A DNA stretch of 44,194 nt from an uncultured Pelagibacteraceae bacterium (lineage in GTDB: Bacteria > Pseudomonadota > Alphaproteobacteria > Pelagibacterales > Pelagibacteraceae), in NCBI GenBank assembly GCA_902582735.1, contig CACHTB010000008.1:1-44194 (forward strand). Reading direction: 5' to 3'. Each line of letters opens with the position of its first letter. Within the stretch, counting starts at the first letter, position 1. The notes beneath the pieces were generated by a model that made no database searches, was not told the origin of the DNA, and saw only the letters and a list, made by a program, of their open reading frames with translations. The translations under genes were made by a program, and so were the position numbers. Positions 1-8,518 of this stretch are shown here, piece after piece.

Positions 1-43
1 AAAAATTCATTGATATAATAAAAAAAACGTCTAATTAATCCTC

Positions 44-346
44 GTGGAAAACATACTTTTAATTCTAAATATTATTCTTGCTGCAATTCTTGTTGTGCTT
101 GTTTTGCTCCAAAAGTCAGAGGGAGGAGCTCTTGGAATAGGTGTATCCCAAGATAATTTTATGTTTTCAAGATCAGCAGGAAATTTTTTAACTAAAGCAA
201 CATCGATTATTGCAACATTATTTATCATCTGTAGTCTTGGTTTAACAATTATTTCCAGGGGAGAACTTACTCCGACAACATCTGTAATTGATAAAATTGA
301 AGAAAATGCAGATGATGCACCAAAAATACCACAAAATAATAATTAG
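44..346 (+). CDS. secG: Preprotein translocase subunit SecG
   Basis: SecG is the small accessory subunit of the SecYEG channel and helps protein export across the inner membrane. The 100-residue product shows the family layout: a first membrane segment (about residues 4-22), the conserved LLQKSEGGALG loop (about 20-31) followed by a phenylalanine-rich stretch, and a second membrane segment (about 50-70), then a short polar tail. The start is GTG at 44. An in-frame TAA at 32-34 rules out anything longer, and no ATG lies upstream. No clear Shine-Dalgarno is visible. It precedes pyrG by 40 bases, a common proteobacterial order, so the two are probably cotranscribed. Confidence 0.93.
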   Translation: MENILLILNIILAAILVVLVLLQKSEGGALGIGVSQDNFMFSRSAGNFLTKATSIIATLFIICSLGLTIISRGELTPTTSVIDKIEENADDAPKIPQNNN

Positions 347-386
347 TACTTTTCATTTATAAATAATCAGTCTATAAGATAATTCC

Positions 387-2009
387 ATGGCGCGATATAT
401 ATTCGTAACCGGCGGCGTGGTTTCATCTTTAGGAAAAGGATTATCTTCTGCATCACTTGGATATTTATTAAAATCACAAGGCTATAAAGTACGTATTAGA
501 AAAATGGATCCATATTTAAATGTTGATCCAGGCACTATGAGTCCATTTCAACATGGTGAAGTTTTTGTAACTGATGATGGCGCAGAAACAGATTTAGATT
601 TAGGACACTATGAAAGATTTACAGATATTTCTTCTAAACAGTCAGACAATATAACTACAGGAAGAATTTATTCTGACATTATAAAAAAAGAACGTAAAGG
701 TGGATATCTTGGAAAAACTGTACAAGTTATCCCACATGTAACTGATAGGATTAAAGAATTTATCAAGAAAGATATTACAAATGAAGATTTTGTAATATGT
801 GAAATTGGTGGAACTGTTGGTGACATAGAAAGCTTACCTTTCTTAGAAGCTATTAGACAATTTTCAAATGAGAATGGAAAACTTAAATCGTTATTTATTC
901 ACTTAACTTTAGTTCCATTTATGAAATCCTCTGACGAAATAAAAACCAAACCTACACAACATTCTGTAAAAGAGTTAAGAAGCATAGGTATTCAACCTGA
1001 TATTGTTATATGTAGATCAGAACAATCTATCCCAATTGATCAAAAGAGAAAAATATCGCTGTTTTGCAATGTGGAAATAGAAAATGTAATAGAAACTGTT
1101 GATGTTAAAACCATTTATGAAGCACCTATAAGTTTTTTTAATCAGAAATTAGATAAACAAGTTCTTAAATACTTTAATTTAAAATCTAAGAGAAAACCAA
1201 ATCTTAAACCTTGGAAAAAAATTACAAGTACAGTTTTAAATACAAGAAAAACTGTTAATATTGCAATAATCGGGAAGTATGTGAACTTAAAAGATGCTTA
1301 CAAATCTTTAGATGAAGCTTTAACACACGGTGGAATTGAGAACAAAGTTAAAATTAATTTAATAAGAATTGAATCAGATAAATTAAAATCAAACAATATA
1401 AGAGAAAAATTAAAACATGTATCTGGTATATTGATACCAGGAGGTTTTGGAAAGCGAGGTACAGAAGGTAAGATAGCCTGTATTAAGTATGCACGTGAAA
1501 AACAAATACCTTTTTTAGGTATTTGTTTTGGAATGCAAATGGCAGTTATAGAATTTGCTAGAAATGTGCTTAAAATCAGAAACGCAGGATCAACTGAAAT
1601 TGATAAAAAAATTTATCCAGTAATCGGATTAATAAATGAGTGGAGCAAAGACGGTTTAATTATAAAAGGTACAGATAGAAATTTAGGTGGCACAATGAGG
1701 CTTGGTTTATATGATGCTTTGCTTAAAAATAATTCTGCCATAAAAAAAATATATAAATCAACAAAAATTAAAGAAAGGCATCGTCATAGATACGAAGTAA
1801 ACAATAATTTGAGAGATAAATTTGAAAAAAACGGTTTAATTTTCTCTGGAATGTCACCTGACAAAAAATTACCTGAGATTATTGAATTAAAAAATCATCC
1901 ATGGTTTATTGGTGTTCAGTTTCATCCTGAATTTAAATCTAGACCTTTGGATCCTCATCCTTTATTTTCATCCTTTATTAAAGCAAGCAAGTCTAATTAT
2001 GCAAAATAA
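387..2009 (+). CDS. pyrG: CTP synthase
   Basis: This enzyme makes CTP from UTP, ATP and glutamine, the last step of pyrimidine nucleotide synthesis. The 540-residue length is normal. The N-terminal synthetase domain (about 1-270) begins with the family signature FVTGGVVSSLGKG and contains MDPYLNVDPGTMSPFQHGEV. The C-terminal glutamine amidotransferase domain (about 290-535) has the nucleophile motif GICFGMQ near residue 380 and the HPEF catalytic histidine/glutamate near the end. The ATG at 387 gives the expected start MARYIFVTGG. Its last 11 bases overlap the start of kdsA, so the genes are translationally close. Nothing unusual was seen. Confidence 0.98.
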   Translation: MARYIFVTGGVVSSLGKGLSSASLGYLLKSQGYKVRIRKMDPYLNVDPGTMSPFQHGEVFVTDDGAETDLDLGHYERFTDISSKQSDNITTGRIYSDIIKKERKGGYLGKTVQVIPHVTDRIKEFIKKDITNEDFVICEIGGTVGDIESLPFLEAIRQFSNENGKLKSLFIHLTLVPFMKSSDEIKTKPTQHSVKELRSIGIQPDIVICRSEQSIPIDQKRKISLFCNVEIENVIETVDVKTIYEAPISFFNQKLDKQVLKYFNLKSKRKPNLKPWKKITSTVLNTRKTVNIAIIGKYVNLKDAYKSLDEALTHGGIENKVKINLIRIESDKLKSNNIREKLKHVSGILIPGGFGKRGTEGKIACIKYAREKQIPFLGICFGMQMAVIEFARNVLKIRNAGSTEIDKKIYPVIGLINEWSKDGLIIKGTDRNLGGTMRLGLYDALLKNNSAIKKIYKSTKIKERHRHRYEVNNNLRDKFEKNGLIFSGMSPDKKLPEIIELKNHPWFIGVQFHPEFKSRPLDPHPLFSSFIKASKSNYAK

Positions 2010-2826
2010 AATCGTAAATTGTAACGGAATTGAAATTTCAAACAAAAATAAAATTTGTTTAATCGCTGGTCCATGCCAATTGGAGACAGAGCAACACGCA
2101 ATGGACATGGTTGGTAAAATTAAGGAAATTACGGACAAATACGAAATAGGTTTAATTTACAAAACATCATTTGATAAAGCTAATCGAACAAGTTTGCAGG
2201 GAAAAAGGGGCGCTGGTTTAGAGAAATCTTTACCAATTTTTGATAAAATTAAAAAAGAGAGCGATATTCCAGTTTTAACAGATATTCATAATGAAGATCA
2301 ATGTTCAATTGTTGCGCCTCATGTAGATGTTTTGCAAATTCCAGCATTTCTTTGTAGACAAACCGATCTATTAGTTGCTGCTGCGAAAACAAAAAAAGTT
2401 ATTAATGTTAAAAAAGGTCAATTTTTAGCTCCATGGGATATGGTCAATGTTACAAAAAAAATATCTGAAAGTGGTAATGAAAAAATTCTTGTAACTGAGA
2501 GAGGAGCCAGCTTTGGTTACAACACACTGGTGTCTGATATGAGGTCAATACCAATAATGGCAAAAAATGGTTATCCAATAGTTTTTGATGGAACACATTC
2601 TGTTCAACAACCTGGAGGCCAGGGTGACAAAAGTGGAGGACAAAGAGAATTTGTTGAATATTTATCAAGAGCTGCTGTTGCTGTAGGAATAGCCGCAATC
2701 TTTTTAGAAACCCACCAAGATCCTGATAACGCTCCATCAGATGGACCAAACATGGTGCCACTAGATAAACTAGACGATTTAATCAACCAAATTGTAGAAA
2801 TAGATAATTTAATTAAAAAAAATTAA
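1999..2826 (+). CDS. kdsA: 3-deoxy-D-manno-octulosonate 8-phosphate synthase (KDO8P synthase)
   Basis: KdsA condenses phosphoenolpyruvate with arabinose 5-phosphate to give KDO 8-phosphate, the precursor of the KDO in lipopolysaccharide inner core. The open frame extends upstream inside pyrG, but the ATG at 1999 gives MQNKIVNCNGIEI, a family-sized protein of 275 residues that overlaps pyrG by 11 bases. Landmarks are LIAGPCQLET (21-30), the KTSFDKANRTS stretch, and GTHSVQQPGG near the C-terminus. The cysteine in AGPC (Cys26) is the metal-ligand position found in the metal-dependent class of KDO8P synthases; the metal-independent class, as in E. coli, has asparagine there. The gene stops one base into eno (TAATG). 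Confidence 0.95.
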   Translation: MQNKIVNCNGIEISNKNKICLIAGPCQLETEQHAMDMVGKIKEITDKYEIGLIYKTSFDKANRTSLQGKRGAGLEKSLPIFDKIKKESDIPVLTDIHNEDQCSIVAPHVDVLQIPAFLCRQTDLLVAAAKTKKVINVKKGQFLAPWDMVNVTKKISESGNEKILVTERGASFGYNTLVSDMRSIPIMAKNGYPIVFDGTHSVQQPGGQGDKSGGQREFVEYLSRAAVAVGIAAIFLETHQDPDNAPSDGPNMVPLDKLDDLINQIVEIDNLIKKN

Positions 2827-4079
2827 TGAGCAAAATTACGAAAGTTGTTGCAAGACAAGTTTTTGATAGCAGAGGTAACCCAACAGTTGAAGCAGAGATA
2901 TTTGTTAAAAATTTAAGCTCAAGTTCTATCTGTCCATCTGGAGCATCCACTGGAACATACGAGGCATTTGAAAAAAGAGATAACAATAATAAAAAATATC
3001 TTGGTAAAAGTGTTTTTATTCCTATTAAATATATTAACACAATAATTTCAAAAAAATTAAAAAATCAAAATATTCATAATCAAGAGAGAATTGATCATAT
3101 TTTAATAAAATTAGATGGCACCAAACATAAAAAAAAAATAGGTGCTAATACCATATTGGCTGTTTCTATGGCTGCAAAAAAATTATCAGCAAAAATAAAA
3201 AAAATACCTTTGTATAAAAATTTTCTAGTTAAAAGTAATTATAAGCTCCCATATCCATTAATGAATATAATTAATGGGGGTGCTCATGCAAATAATGGAC
3301 TTAGAATCCAGGAATTTATGATTAGACCTGATAGGGCAAAGTCTTTCTCAGCAGCTGTAAGAATGTGTTTCATAGTAATAAATAATTTGAAAAAATTAAT
3401 AAAACAAATGGGACACTCTACATCTGTAGGAGATGAAGGTGGTTTCGCACCAATGATCAATGATAACGAAAGTGCATTAAAACTTATAGTAAAAGCAATC
3501 AATTTATCTGGATTTAAAAATGGAAAAGACATTTCAATTTGTTTGGACGTTGCCGCTAATGAACTAAGTAAAAATAAAAAGTATTCAATTCACTCTACAA
3601 AATTTATTTCTGTTGATAAATCTATTAAAAATTATTTACAACTTATTAAAAAATATAAAATTAAATCAATCGAGGACCCGTTTGGAGAAAATGATTGGAA
3701 TGCATGGACTAAACTTTTAAGTAAAACACAAAAAGTACAAATAGTGGGTGATGATTTGTTTGTAACTAATTTAGAAAGATTAAAGGTTGGATTTTTAAAT
3801 GTATCAGCAAATTCAATTTTAATTAAATTAAATCAAATTGGTACTGTAACAGAAACACTTGAAGTAATTAAATTTGCACAATTAATAGGTTATAATACAA
3901 TTATTTCACATAGATCAGGTGACAGTGAGGATACCTTTATTGCCGACCTGGCAGTTGGAACAAACTCCAATCAAATCAAAACCGGTTCATTAGCAAGATC
4001 AGAGAGAGTTTCAAAATATAACCAGCTTATTCGCATAGAGGAAAAACTTGGAAAATATTCAATAATGAATACAATTTAA
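2826..4079 (+). CDS. eno: Enolase
   Basis: Enolase interconverts 2-phosphoglycerate and phosphoenolpyruvate in glycolysis and gluconeogenesis. The 417-residue protein is slightly shorter than the common 425-435. The N-terminal domain begins VVARQVFDSRGNPTVEAE, followed by the flexible loop PSGAST. The TIM-barrel carries SVGDEGGFAP, the metal ligands in IEDPFGEND and VGDDLF, LIKLNQIGTVTETLE with the catalytic lysine, and SHRSGDSEDTFIADLAVG. The ATG at 2826 overlaps the kdsA stop by one base. PEP made here is the co-substrate for both KdsA just upstream and the DAHP synthase at 37640. An ftsB-like gene follows two bases after the stop. Confidence 0.97.
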   Translation: MSKITKVVARQVFDSRGNPTVEAEIFVKNLSSSSICPSGASTGTYEAFEKRDNNNKKYLGKSVFIPIKYINTIISKKLKNQNIHNQERIDHILIKLDGTKHKKKIGANTILAVSMAAKKLSAKIKKIPLYKNFLVKSNYKLPYPLMNIINGGAHANNGLRIQEFMIRPDRAKSFSAAVRMCFIVINNLKKLIKQMGHSTSVGDEGGFAPMINDNESALKLIVKAINLSGFKNGKDISICLDVAANELSKNKKYSIHSTKFISVDKSIKNYLQLIKKYKIKSIEDPFGENDWNAWTKLLSKTQKVQIVGDDLFVTNLERLKVGFLNVSANSILIKLNQIGTVTETLEVIKFAQLIGYNTIISHRSGDSEDTFIADLAVGTNSNQIKTGSLARSERVSKYNQLIRIEEKLGKYSIMNTI

Positions 4080-4081
4080 AG

Positions 4082-4390
4082 ATGTTTGATAGAATAAAAA
4101 AAAATTACTATTTACTAATAATCACATTTCTTTTTTTATACTTTTTCCTCAATTTGTTAGATGGTAAAAGAGGATTATTATCAAATTTAGAAAAACAAGA
4201 GTTATACAAGAAACTAAAATTAAAAGAGAATGATTTGAAAATCAAAATTAGCGATTTAGAGCACAAAAACTCCTTATTAACAGATAATTTAGATTTAGAT
4301 TTTATAGAAATTTTAATAAGAGAAAAATTTTTATTTGGAAAATCTGGAGAGACCACCTATATAATAAACAATGACAACAAACAAAATTAG
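4082..4390 (+). CDS. ftsB: FtsB/DivIC-type septum formation initiator
   Basis: A 102-residue bitopic membrane protein: a short positive N-terminus, one membrane segment (about 9-25, rich in Leu/Phe/Ile), then a charged coiled-coil-like stretch (about 35-75, [18 protein letters not shown] and onward) and a C-terminal [16 protein letters not shown] that resembles the end of DivIC/FtsB proteins. Proteins of this family bridge FtsL and FtsQ in the divisome. The position directly after eno is the usual one in Alphaproteobacteria. The sequence is divergent, so the assignment rests on architecture and context. It overlaps lipA by 20 bases. Confidence 0.8.
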   Translation: MFDRIKKNYYLLIITFLFLYFFLNLLDGKRGLLSNLEKQELYKKLKLKENDLKIKISDLEHKNSLLTDNLDLDFIEILIREKFLFGKSGETTYIINNDNKQN

Positions 4391-5306
4391 ACCAAGGCAC
4401 CCTGAAAAAGTAAGTAAACCGATAAATCCAATAAAAAAGAAACCTTATTGGATAAGGTCAAAACTTTTAAATAGTAAAGAATTTTTTTTAACCAAAACTG
4501 TAGTCAATAAAGATAATTTAGTAACAGTATGTCAGGAGGCAAATTGCCCAAATATTACTGAGTGTTGGAGCAAAAGACATGCAACTTTAATGATTATGGG
4601 AGATACTTGTACCAGAGCATGCGCATTCTGCGATGTAAAAACTGGAAAACCTGAAAAACTTGATCAATTTGAACCAATTAAGATTGCTAATGCAGTTAAA
4701 AAATTAAATTTAAAACATGTAGTTATTACCTCTGTTGATAGAGATGACCTTCACGACGGGGGATCAAATCATTTTCATGATGTTATAATTTCAACCAGAA
4801 AAAAAAATCCAAATACTACAATAGAGGTTTTAACACCTGATTTTTTAAGAAAAGGTGACGCTTATAAAAGGGTGTTAGAAGCAAATCCAGATGTATTTAA
4901 TCATAATATTGAAACTGTACCGAGTTTGTACTTAAAAGTTAGACCAGGTGCTAGATATTTTGGTTCATTAGAGCTGTTAAAAAATTCAAAAAAATTTAAT
5001 AAAAGTGTTTTCACTAAATCAGGGTTAATGGTTGGATTTGGTGAAACTAAAGATGAAATTATTCAAGTAATGGATGATCTTCGATCAGCCGAAGTAGATT
5101 TTTTAACAATAGGACAATATCTTCAGCCATCTGATAAACACTTTCCATTAAACAGATATTACCATCCTGATGAGTTTGAAGATTTAGAAAGTATTGCTAA
5201 ATCAAAAGGATTTTTATTAGTTACATCGTCACCTCTTACCAGGTCGTCTTACCACGCAGATGAAGACTTTGATAAATTAAAAAAAAATAGAATTAACATT
5301 AATTAA
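4371..5306 (+). CDS. lipA: Lipoyl synthase
   Basis: LipA is a radical-SAM enzyme that inserts two sulfurs into protein-bound octanoyl groups to make lipoate on 2-oxoacid dehydrogenases and the glycine cleavage H protein. The 311-residue product has both iron-sulfur motifs: the auxiliary cluster cysteines at 54, 59 and 65 ([12 protein letters not shown]) and the radical-SAM CxxxCxxC at 80, 84 and 87 (CTRACAFC). The C-terminal RSSY serine motif that ligates the auxiliary cluster lies near 287-290 ([10 protein letters not shown]). The ATG at 4371 is the only sensible start, giving a 20-base overlap with the ftsB-like gene. In many Alphaproteobacteria pdhABC and lpd sit between these two genes; here they do not. 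Confidence 0.97.
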   Translation: MTTNKIRPRHPEKVSKPINPIKKKPYWIRSKLLNSKEFFLTKTVVNKDNLVTVCQEANCPNITECWSKRHATLMIMGDTCTRACAFCDVKTGKPEKLDQFEPIKIANAVKKLNLKHVVITSVDRDDLHDGGSNHFHDVIISTRKKNPNTTIEVLTPDFLRKGDAYKRVLEANPDVFNHNIETVPSLYLKVRPGARYFGSLELLKNSKKFNKSVFTKSGLMVGFGETKDEIIQVMDDLRSAEVDFLTIGQYLQPSDKHFPLNRYYHPDEFEDLESIAKSKGFLLVTSSPLTRSSYHADEDFDKLKKNRININ

Positions 5307-5743
5307 TGCCAAAAGCATCTGTAACGCGTTTAATTGAGCGTGATAAAAATAAACTTATTAATTTTGTTTTAGATATCGAAAAATATCCCGAATTTATTCC
5401 ATTCTGTATAGACTCAAAAGTATACGATAAAAAAGAAAGTGATGATGGTGTTAATATTATTGCAGATTTAACAATTGGAAAAAAACCTTTTGTAGACACA
5501 TATAAAAGTGATGTTAAATACATAAAAAATCAAGATCTTATACATGTCACAAATATTGATGGACCTTTAAATTATTTAGAAAATAATTGGAAATTTGTAG
5601 AAAAGGATAATTTTACTGAAGTTATTTTTGATGTTGATTTTGAAATTAAAAACAAGTTTTTAAATATAATTATGACTAAATCTTTTCAATTTGGTTTAAA
5701 TAAAATAGCTGACGCATTTCAAAAAAGAGCTGAAAATATATAA
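5306..5743 (+). CDS. Coq10/RatA-type START-domain protein
   Basis: A 145-residue protein of the polyketide cyclase/START superfamily. The N-terminus [21 protein letters not shown] resembles Coq10/RatA proteins, where a helix-grip fold binds a hydrophobic ligand; IEKYPEFIPFC (about 24-34) is the recognisable signature. Mitochondrial Coq10 binds ubiquinone and supports respiration, and alphaproteobacterial homologues beside lipA are usually described the same way. The RatA toxin name comes from an E. coli homologue and is not favoured by this context. The ATG overlaps the lipA stop by one base (TAATG), so it is the last gene of this plus-strand run. The next gene converges 13 bases away with no visible terminator. 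Confidence 0.85.
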   Translation: MPKASVTRLIERDKNKLINFVLDIEKYPEFIPFCIDSKVYDKKESDDGVNIIADLTIGKKPFVDTYKSDVKYIKNQDLIHVTNIDGPLNYLENNWKFVEKDNFTEVIFDVDFEIKNKFLNIIMTKSFQFGLNKIADAFQKRAENI

Positions 5744-5756
5744 AATAATTTATCTT

Positions 5757-6674
5757 TTACTTTAAAATCGAAACCGCTTTTATTTTATCAGGACCAACTC
5801 CACAACATCCACCTATAATTTGAGCTCCATTGGATACCCAATCTTTTGCTTCCTCTAGATATTTAGATGGTGAAATATCGTCAATTAATTTCCAGTGAGG
5901 TTTTTCAAAGTAACCATTATTTGGATATGCACCTACAATTCCTTTGTGAACTTTTTTTAAAATTTTTACTGCTTCACCAGTAATTTTGATATCTGAATGT
6001 GCAACTAAAATTGGTCCTTCATGCATTTTACTAAATTTAGATAGGGAATTTTCCAAAGTATCGTAAAACTTTGCTTTCGAATTAGTTATGCTTTCTTGAT
6101 AGCCGTGCATTAAAATATTTTCGTCTTCATTTATTGCACAAGAAATAGATAACCAGATAGGTAATTTAACATCTTTTGAGCACTCAATAATATTTTCAAC
6201 AGTTCGATCCTTTGACGTCATCGCCTCTAAAATGATTAGGTCTACTCCTGCTTCTTTTAAAATTTTTAAATGTTCATTAAAACCAGGTTTAATATCCTCT
6301 TCTGATAGTTTATCCCAACTGCCTGAAGTGGAAACTGATCCTGCAACAGCTATTTCTCTATTAGAATGGTTTGCAGCCTTTATAGCTAATTTTACACTTT
6401 CTTCATTCCAAGTTTTTGTAAATTGATCATATCCGTACTCTTTCATTGATATCGGTGTAATAGCGTAGGTATTTGAAGTAATGATATCTGCACCAGCATT
6501 AATATATTTTTCATGTACATGAAGCATTTTATCTGGGTCATCTATTGCGCATTTTCCAGCCCACAGATCTTTATCCATCTTTGCGCCTGAACTTTCTAAC
6601 TCTCCTCCATTTCCACCATCTAAAATAACTACACCATTCGCTTTTAATTTTTTCTCAACAAGATTGTATGACAT
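5757..6674 (-). CDS. Homocysteine S-methyltransferase-like protein with altered zinc site
   Basis: A single-domain (305 residues) member of the Hcy-binding methyltransferase family, which includes BHMT, MmuM and the N-terminal domain of MetH. Visible family marks are VILDGGNGGELE (16-27), TSNTYAI (67-73), YPNNGYF (250-256) and the C-terminal GGCCG, with Cys290 and Cys291. In canonical members a third zinc ligand is a cysteine in a strand reading roughly G-x-N-C; the equivalent strand here reads ILVAHSDI, so His226-Ser227 replace Asn-Cys. It may bind metal differently or use another methyl donor or acceptor. It starts directly after the VOC gene with no gap and ends a minus-strand cluster, far from known methionine genes. 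The methyl donor is unknown. Confidence 0.75.
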   Translation of the reverse strand: MSYNLVEKKLKANGVVILDGGNGGELESSGAKMDKDLWAGKCAIDDPDKMLHVHEKYINAGADIITSNTYAITPISMKEYGYDQFTKTWNEESVKLAIKAANHSNREIAVAGSVSTSGSWDKLSEEDIKPGFNEHLKILKEAGVDLIILEAMTSKDRTVENIIECSKDVKLPIWLSISCAINEDENILMHGYQESITNSKAKFYDTLENSLSKFSKMHEGPILVAHSDIKITGEAVKILKKVHKGIVGAYPNNGYFEKPHWKLIDDISPSKYLEEAKDWVSNGAQIIGGCCGVGPDKIKAVSILK

Positions 6675-7061
6675 TTATTTTTGATTATTTGTAAAAGCGC
6701 AGATTTTATTTCCATCTAAGTCACGAATGTAAGAATAGTAAACTCCAGAGCCTTCAGGTCTCTCACCACCGGATCCTTCGCTAGCACCTCCCAACTTAAT
6801 TCCAACATCATGAAACTTATCAACCAATTCTCTTGAACTTGCTTGAAATGAAATTTGAGATCCATTACCAACTGTTGCCTTTTCTTTGTTAAATGGTTTT
6901 GTTACGTAAAATTCTATTTTTCCGTTGCTATTTTTTTGAGAATATCCAGCGCACACTTCATCTTTTTCAGTTCTTTCTAAATCTAAAACTTCTAACAATT
7001 CATCATAAAACCTAATTGACTGATCTAAATCATTTGTGCCAACCATAACATAACCAATCAT
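6675..7061 (-). CDS. VOC (glyoxalase/bleomycin-resistance fold) family protein
   Basis: A 128-residue protein with the paired beta-alpha-beta-beta-beta layout of the vicinal oxygen chelate superfamily: MIGYVMVGTNDLDQSIRFYD at the start and YYSYIRDLDGNKICAF at the end. The first metal-ligand position, usually His in the opening strand, is not obvious (GYVMVGT), and the final Glu common in lyases and dioxygenases is replaced within NKICAF. It may therefore not be a typical metal-dependent glyoxalase. It lies between the aldehyde dehydrogenase (one base away) and the methyltransferase-like gene (no gap), so it is cotranscribed with both. Substrate unknown. Confidence 0.8.
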   Translation of the reverse strand: MIGYVMVGTNDLDQSIRFYDELLEVLDLERTEKDEVCAGYSQKNSNGKIEFYVTKPFNKEKATVGNGSQISFQASSRELVDKFHDVGIKLGGASEGSGGERPEGSGVYYSYIRDLDGNKICAFTNNQK

Positions 7062-7062
7062 A

Positions 7063-8496
7063 TTATTTTGGCCAATCAGTTACAGCTTTAACTTCTAAAA
7101 ATTCATGTAATCCCCAAACACCACCTTCACGTCCATTTCCTGATTGTCTATATCCTCCAAATGGAGCACCAGGATCTGCACCGTTTCCATTTACATAAAT
7201 TGTTCCTGCCTTTAGCTTTTTGGCAACTCTTTTAGCTTTTTCTTTATCTTCGGTTTGTAAATAATTACCTAATCCATACTCGGTTTCATTTACAATTTGA
7301 ATTGCTTCTTCTTCTGTTTCAAAAGGTATTATTGATAAAACTGGACCAAATATTTCTTCTTTTGCAATACGCATATCATTTGTTACATCGGTAAAAATAG
7401 TTGGTTTAATAAAATAGCCTTTGTTCATTCCGTTAGGTAGTTCTGGTCCACCAGCTGCAAGAGTTGCTCCTTCGTCAATTCCACTTTGAATAAGGTTTAT
7501 TATTTTATTATATTGAATTTTAGAAACAACCGGACCTATATGATCTCCTTTTTTTGAAGCATGGTCTACCTTTATTAAATTTGCCTCTTCGACAGCCTCT
7601 TTAACTGCTCTTTTATAAATTGATTTTTCAACAAGCATTCTTGTAGGTGCATCACATGACTGACCTGAATTACTCATTACGTTTCTGATACCATCTCGTA
7701 CAGCGTTAGGGTAGGAGTCTGCAAAAACAATATTTCCACCTTTTCCACCTAATTCTAGGCACACTCTTTTGATTGTATCTGCTCCATTTTTTAAAATTAA
7801 TTTACCTGCTCTTGTTGATCCTGTGAAAGATACTAAATCAATATCAGGATGAGATGAAATATCCGTTCCAACGCCTGCGCCATCTCCATTAACAAGATTA
7901 AATACACCAGCTGGAAAGCCTGCCTCATTTATCATTTCCGCAAACAACATTGCTGACAATGGGGCTATTTCTGAAGGTTTATGAATCATCGTACACCCTG
8001 TTGCAAAGGCTGGAACAACTTTTAAAGCTATTTGATTTATTGGCCAGTTCCATGGAGTAATTAATCCACAAACTCCAATTGGTTCATAACAGATATGATT
8101 ATTAGAGCTTGGTTCAAATTGCTCATCAAATTTAAATTCTTTGAGTCTTTTTATAAAATCTTCTAGATGAGATTGTCCGCTCGATGTTTGCACGTCAGTT
8201 GCCCAATCCATTGGGGCCCCCATTTCCATAGATATAGCATCCGCCATCTCTCCATATCTTTTTTTATAAATAGAAAGTAATTTTTCTAATAAATTTAATC
8301 TTTCATCCTTTGAACTTTCACTCCAGCTAACCAAAGCTTTTTTTGCTGCCGAGACTGCAGCATTAGTATCTTCTGTTGATCCTAATGATATAGTTGCAAA
8401 AGCTTCCTCGGTTGAAGGATTAATTACCTCATAATCATTCGGTTTACTTGGTGAAACCCATTGACCGTTTATATAAAATTTTCTTTTATCTATCAT
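7063..8496 (-). CDS. NAD(P)-dependent aldehyde dehydrogenase
   Basis: A 477-residue member of the ALDH superfamily, full length, oxidising an aldehyde to a carboxylic acid with NAD(P)+. The oxyanion asparagine is in TPWNWP (Asn150), the general base in LELGGK (Glu248) and the nucleophile in SGQSCDAP (Cys281). The cofactor-binding FTGSTRAG is at about 224-231. The C-terminal half has EEIFGPVLSI and PFGGYRQSGNGREGG. Substrate specificity cannot be read from the sequence. It sits between a CoA-transferase upstream (22-base gap) and a VOC protein downstream, consistent with a small catabolic operon. Confidence 0.93.
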   Translation of the reverse strand: MIDKRKFYINGQWVSPSKPNDYEVINPSTEEAFATISLGSTEDTNAAVSAAKKALVSWSESSKDERLNLLEKLLSIYKKRYGEMADAISMEMGAPMDWATDVQTSSGQSHLEDFIKRLKEFKFDEQFEPSSNNHICYEPIGVCGLITPWNWPINQIALKVVPAFATGCTMIHKPSEIAPLSAMLFAEMINEAGFPAGVFNLVNGDGAGVGTDISSHPDIDLVSFTGSTRAGKLILKNGADTIKRVCLELGGKGGNIVFADSYPNAVRDGIRNVMSNSGQSCDAPTRMLVEKSIYKRAVKEAVEEANLIKVDHASKKGDHIGPVVSKIQYNKIINLIQSGIDEGATLAAGGPELPNGMNKGYFIKPTIFTDVTNDMRIAKEEIFGPVLSIIPFETEEEAIQIVNETEYGLGNYLQTEDKEKAKRVAKKLKAGTIYVNGNGADPGAPFGGYRQSGNGREGGVWGLHEFLEVKAVTDWPK

Positions 8497-8518
8497 AATT
8501 TTATAGCTTATATATTAG

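Noticed and set aside
2450..2786. Two minus-strand open frames of about 60 and 103 codons within kdsA.
   Set aside because: Both lie opposite strongly conserved KdsA coding sequence and show no protein features.
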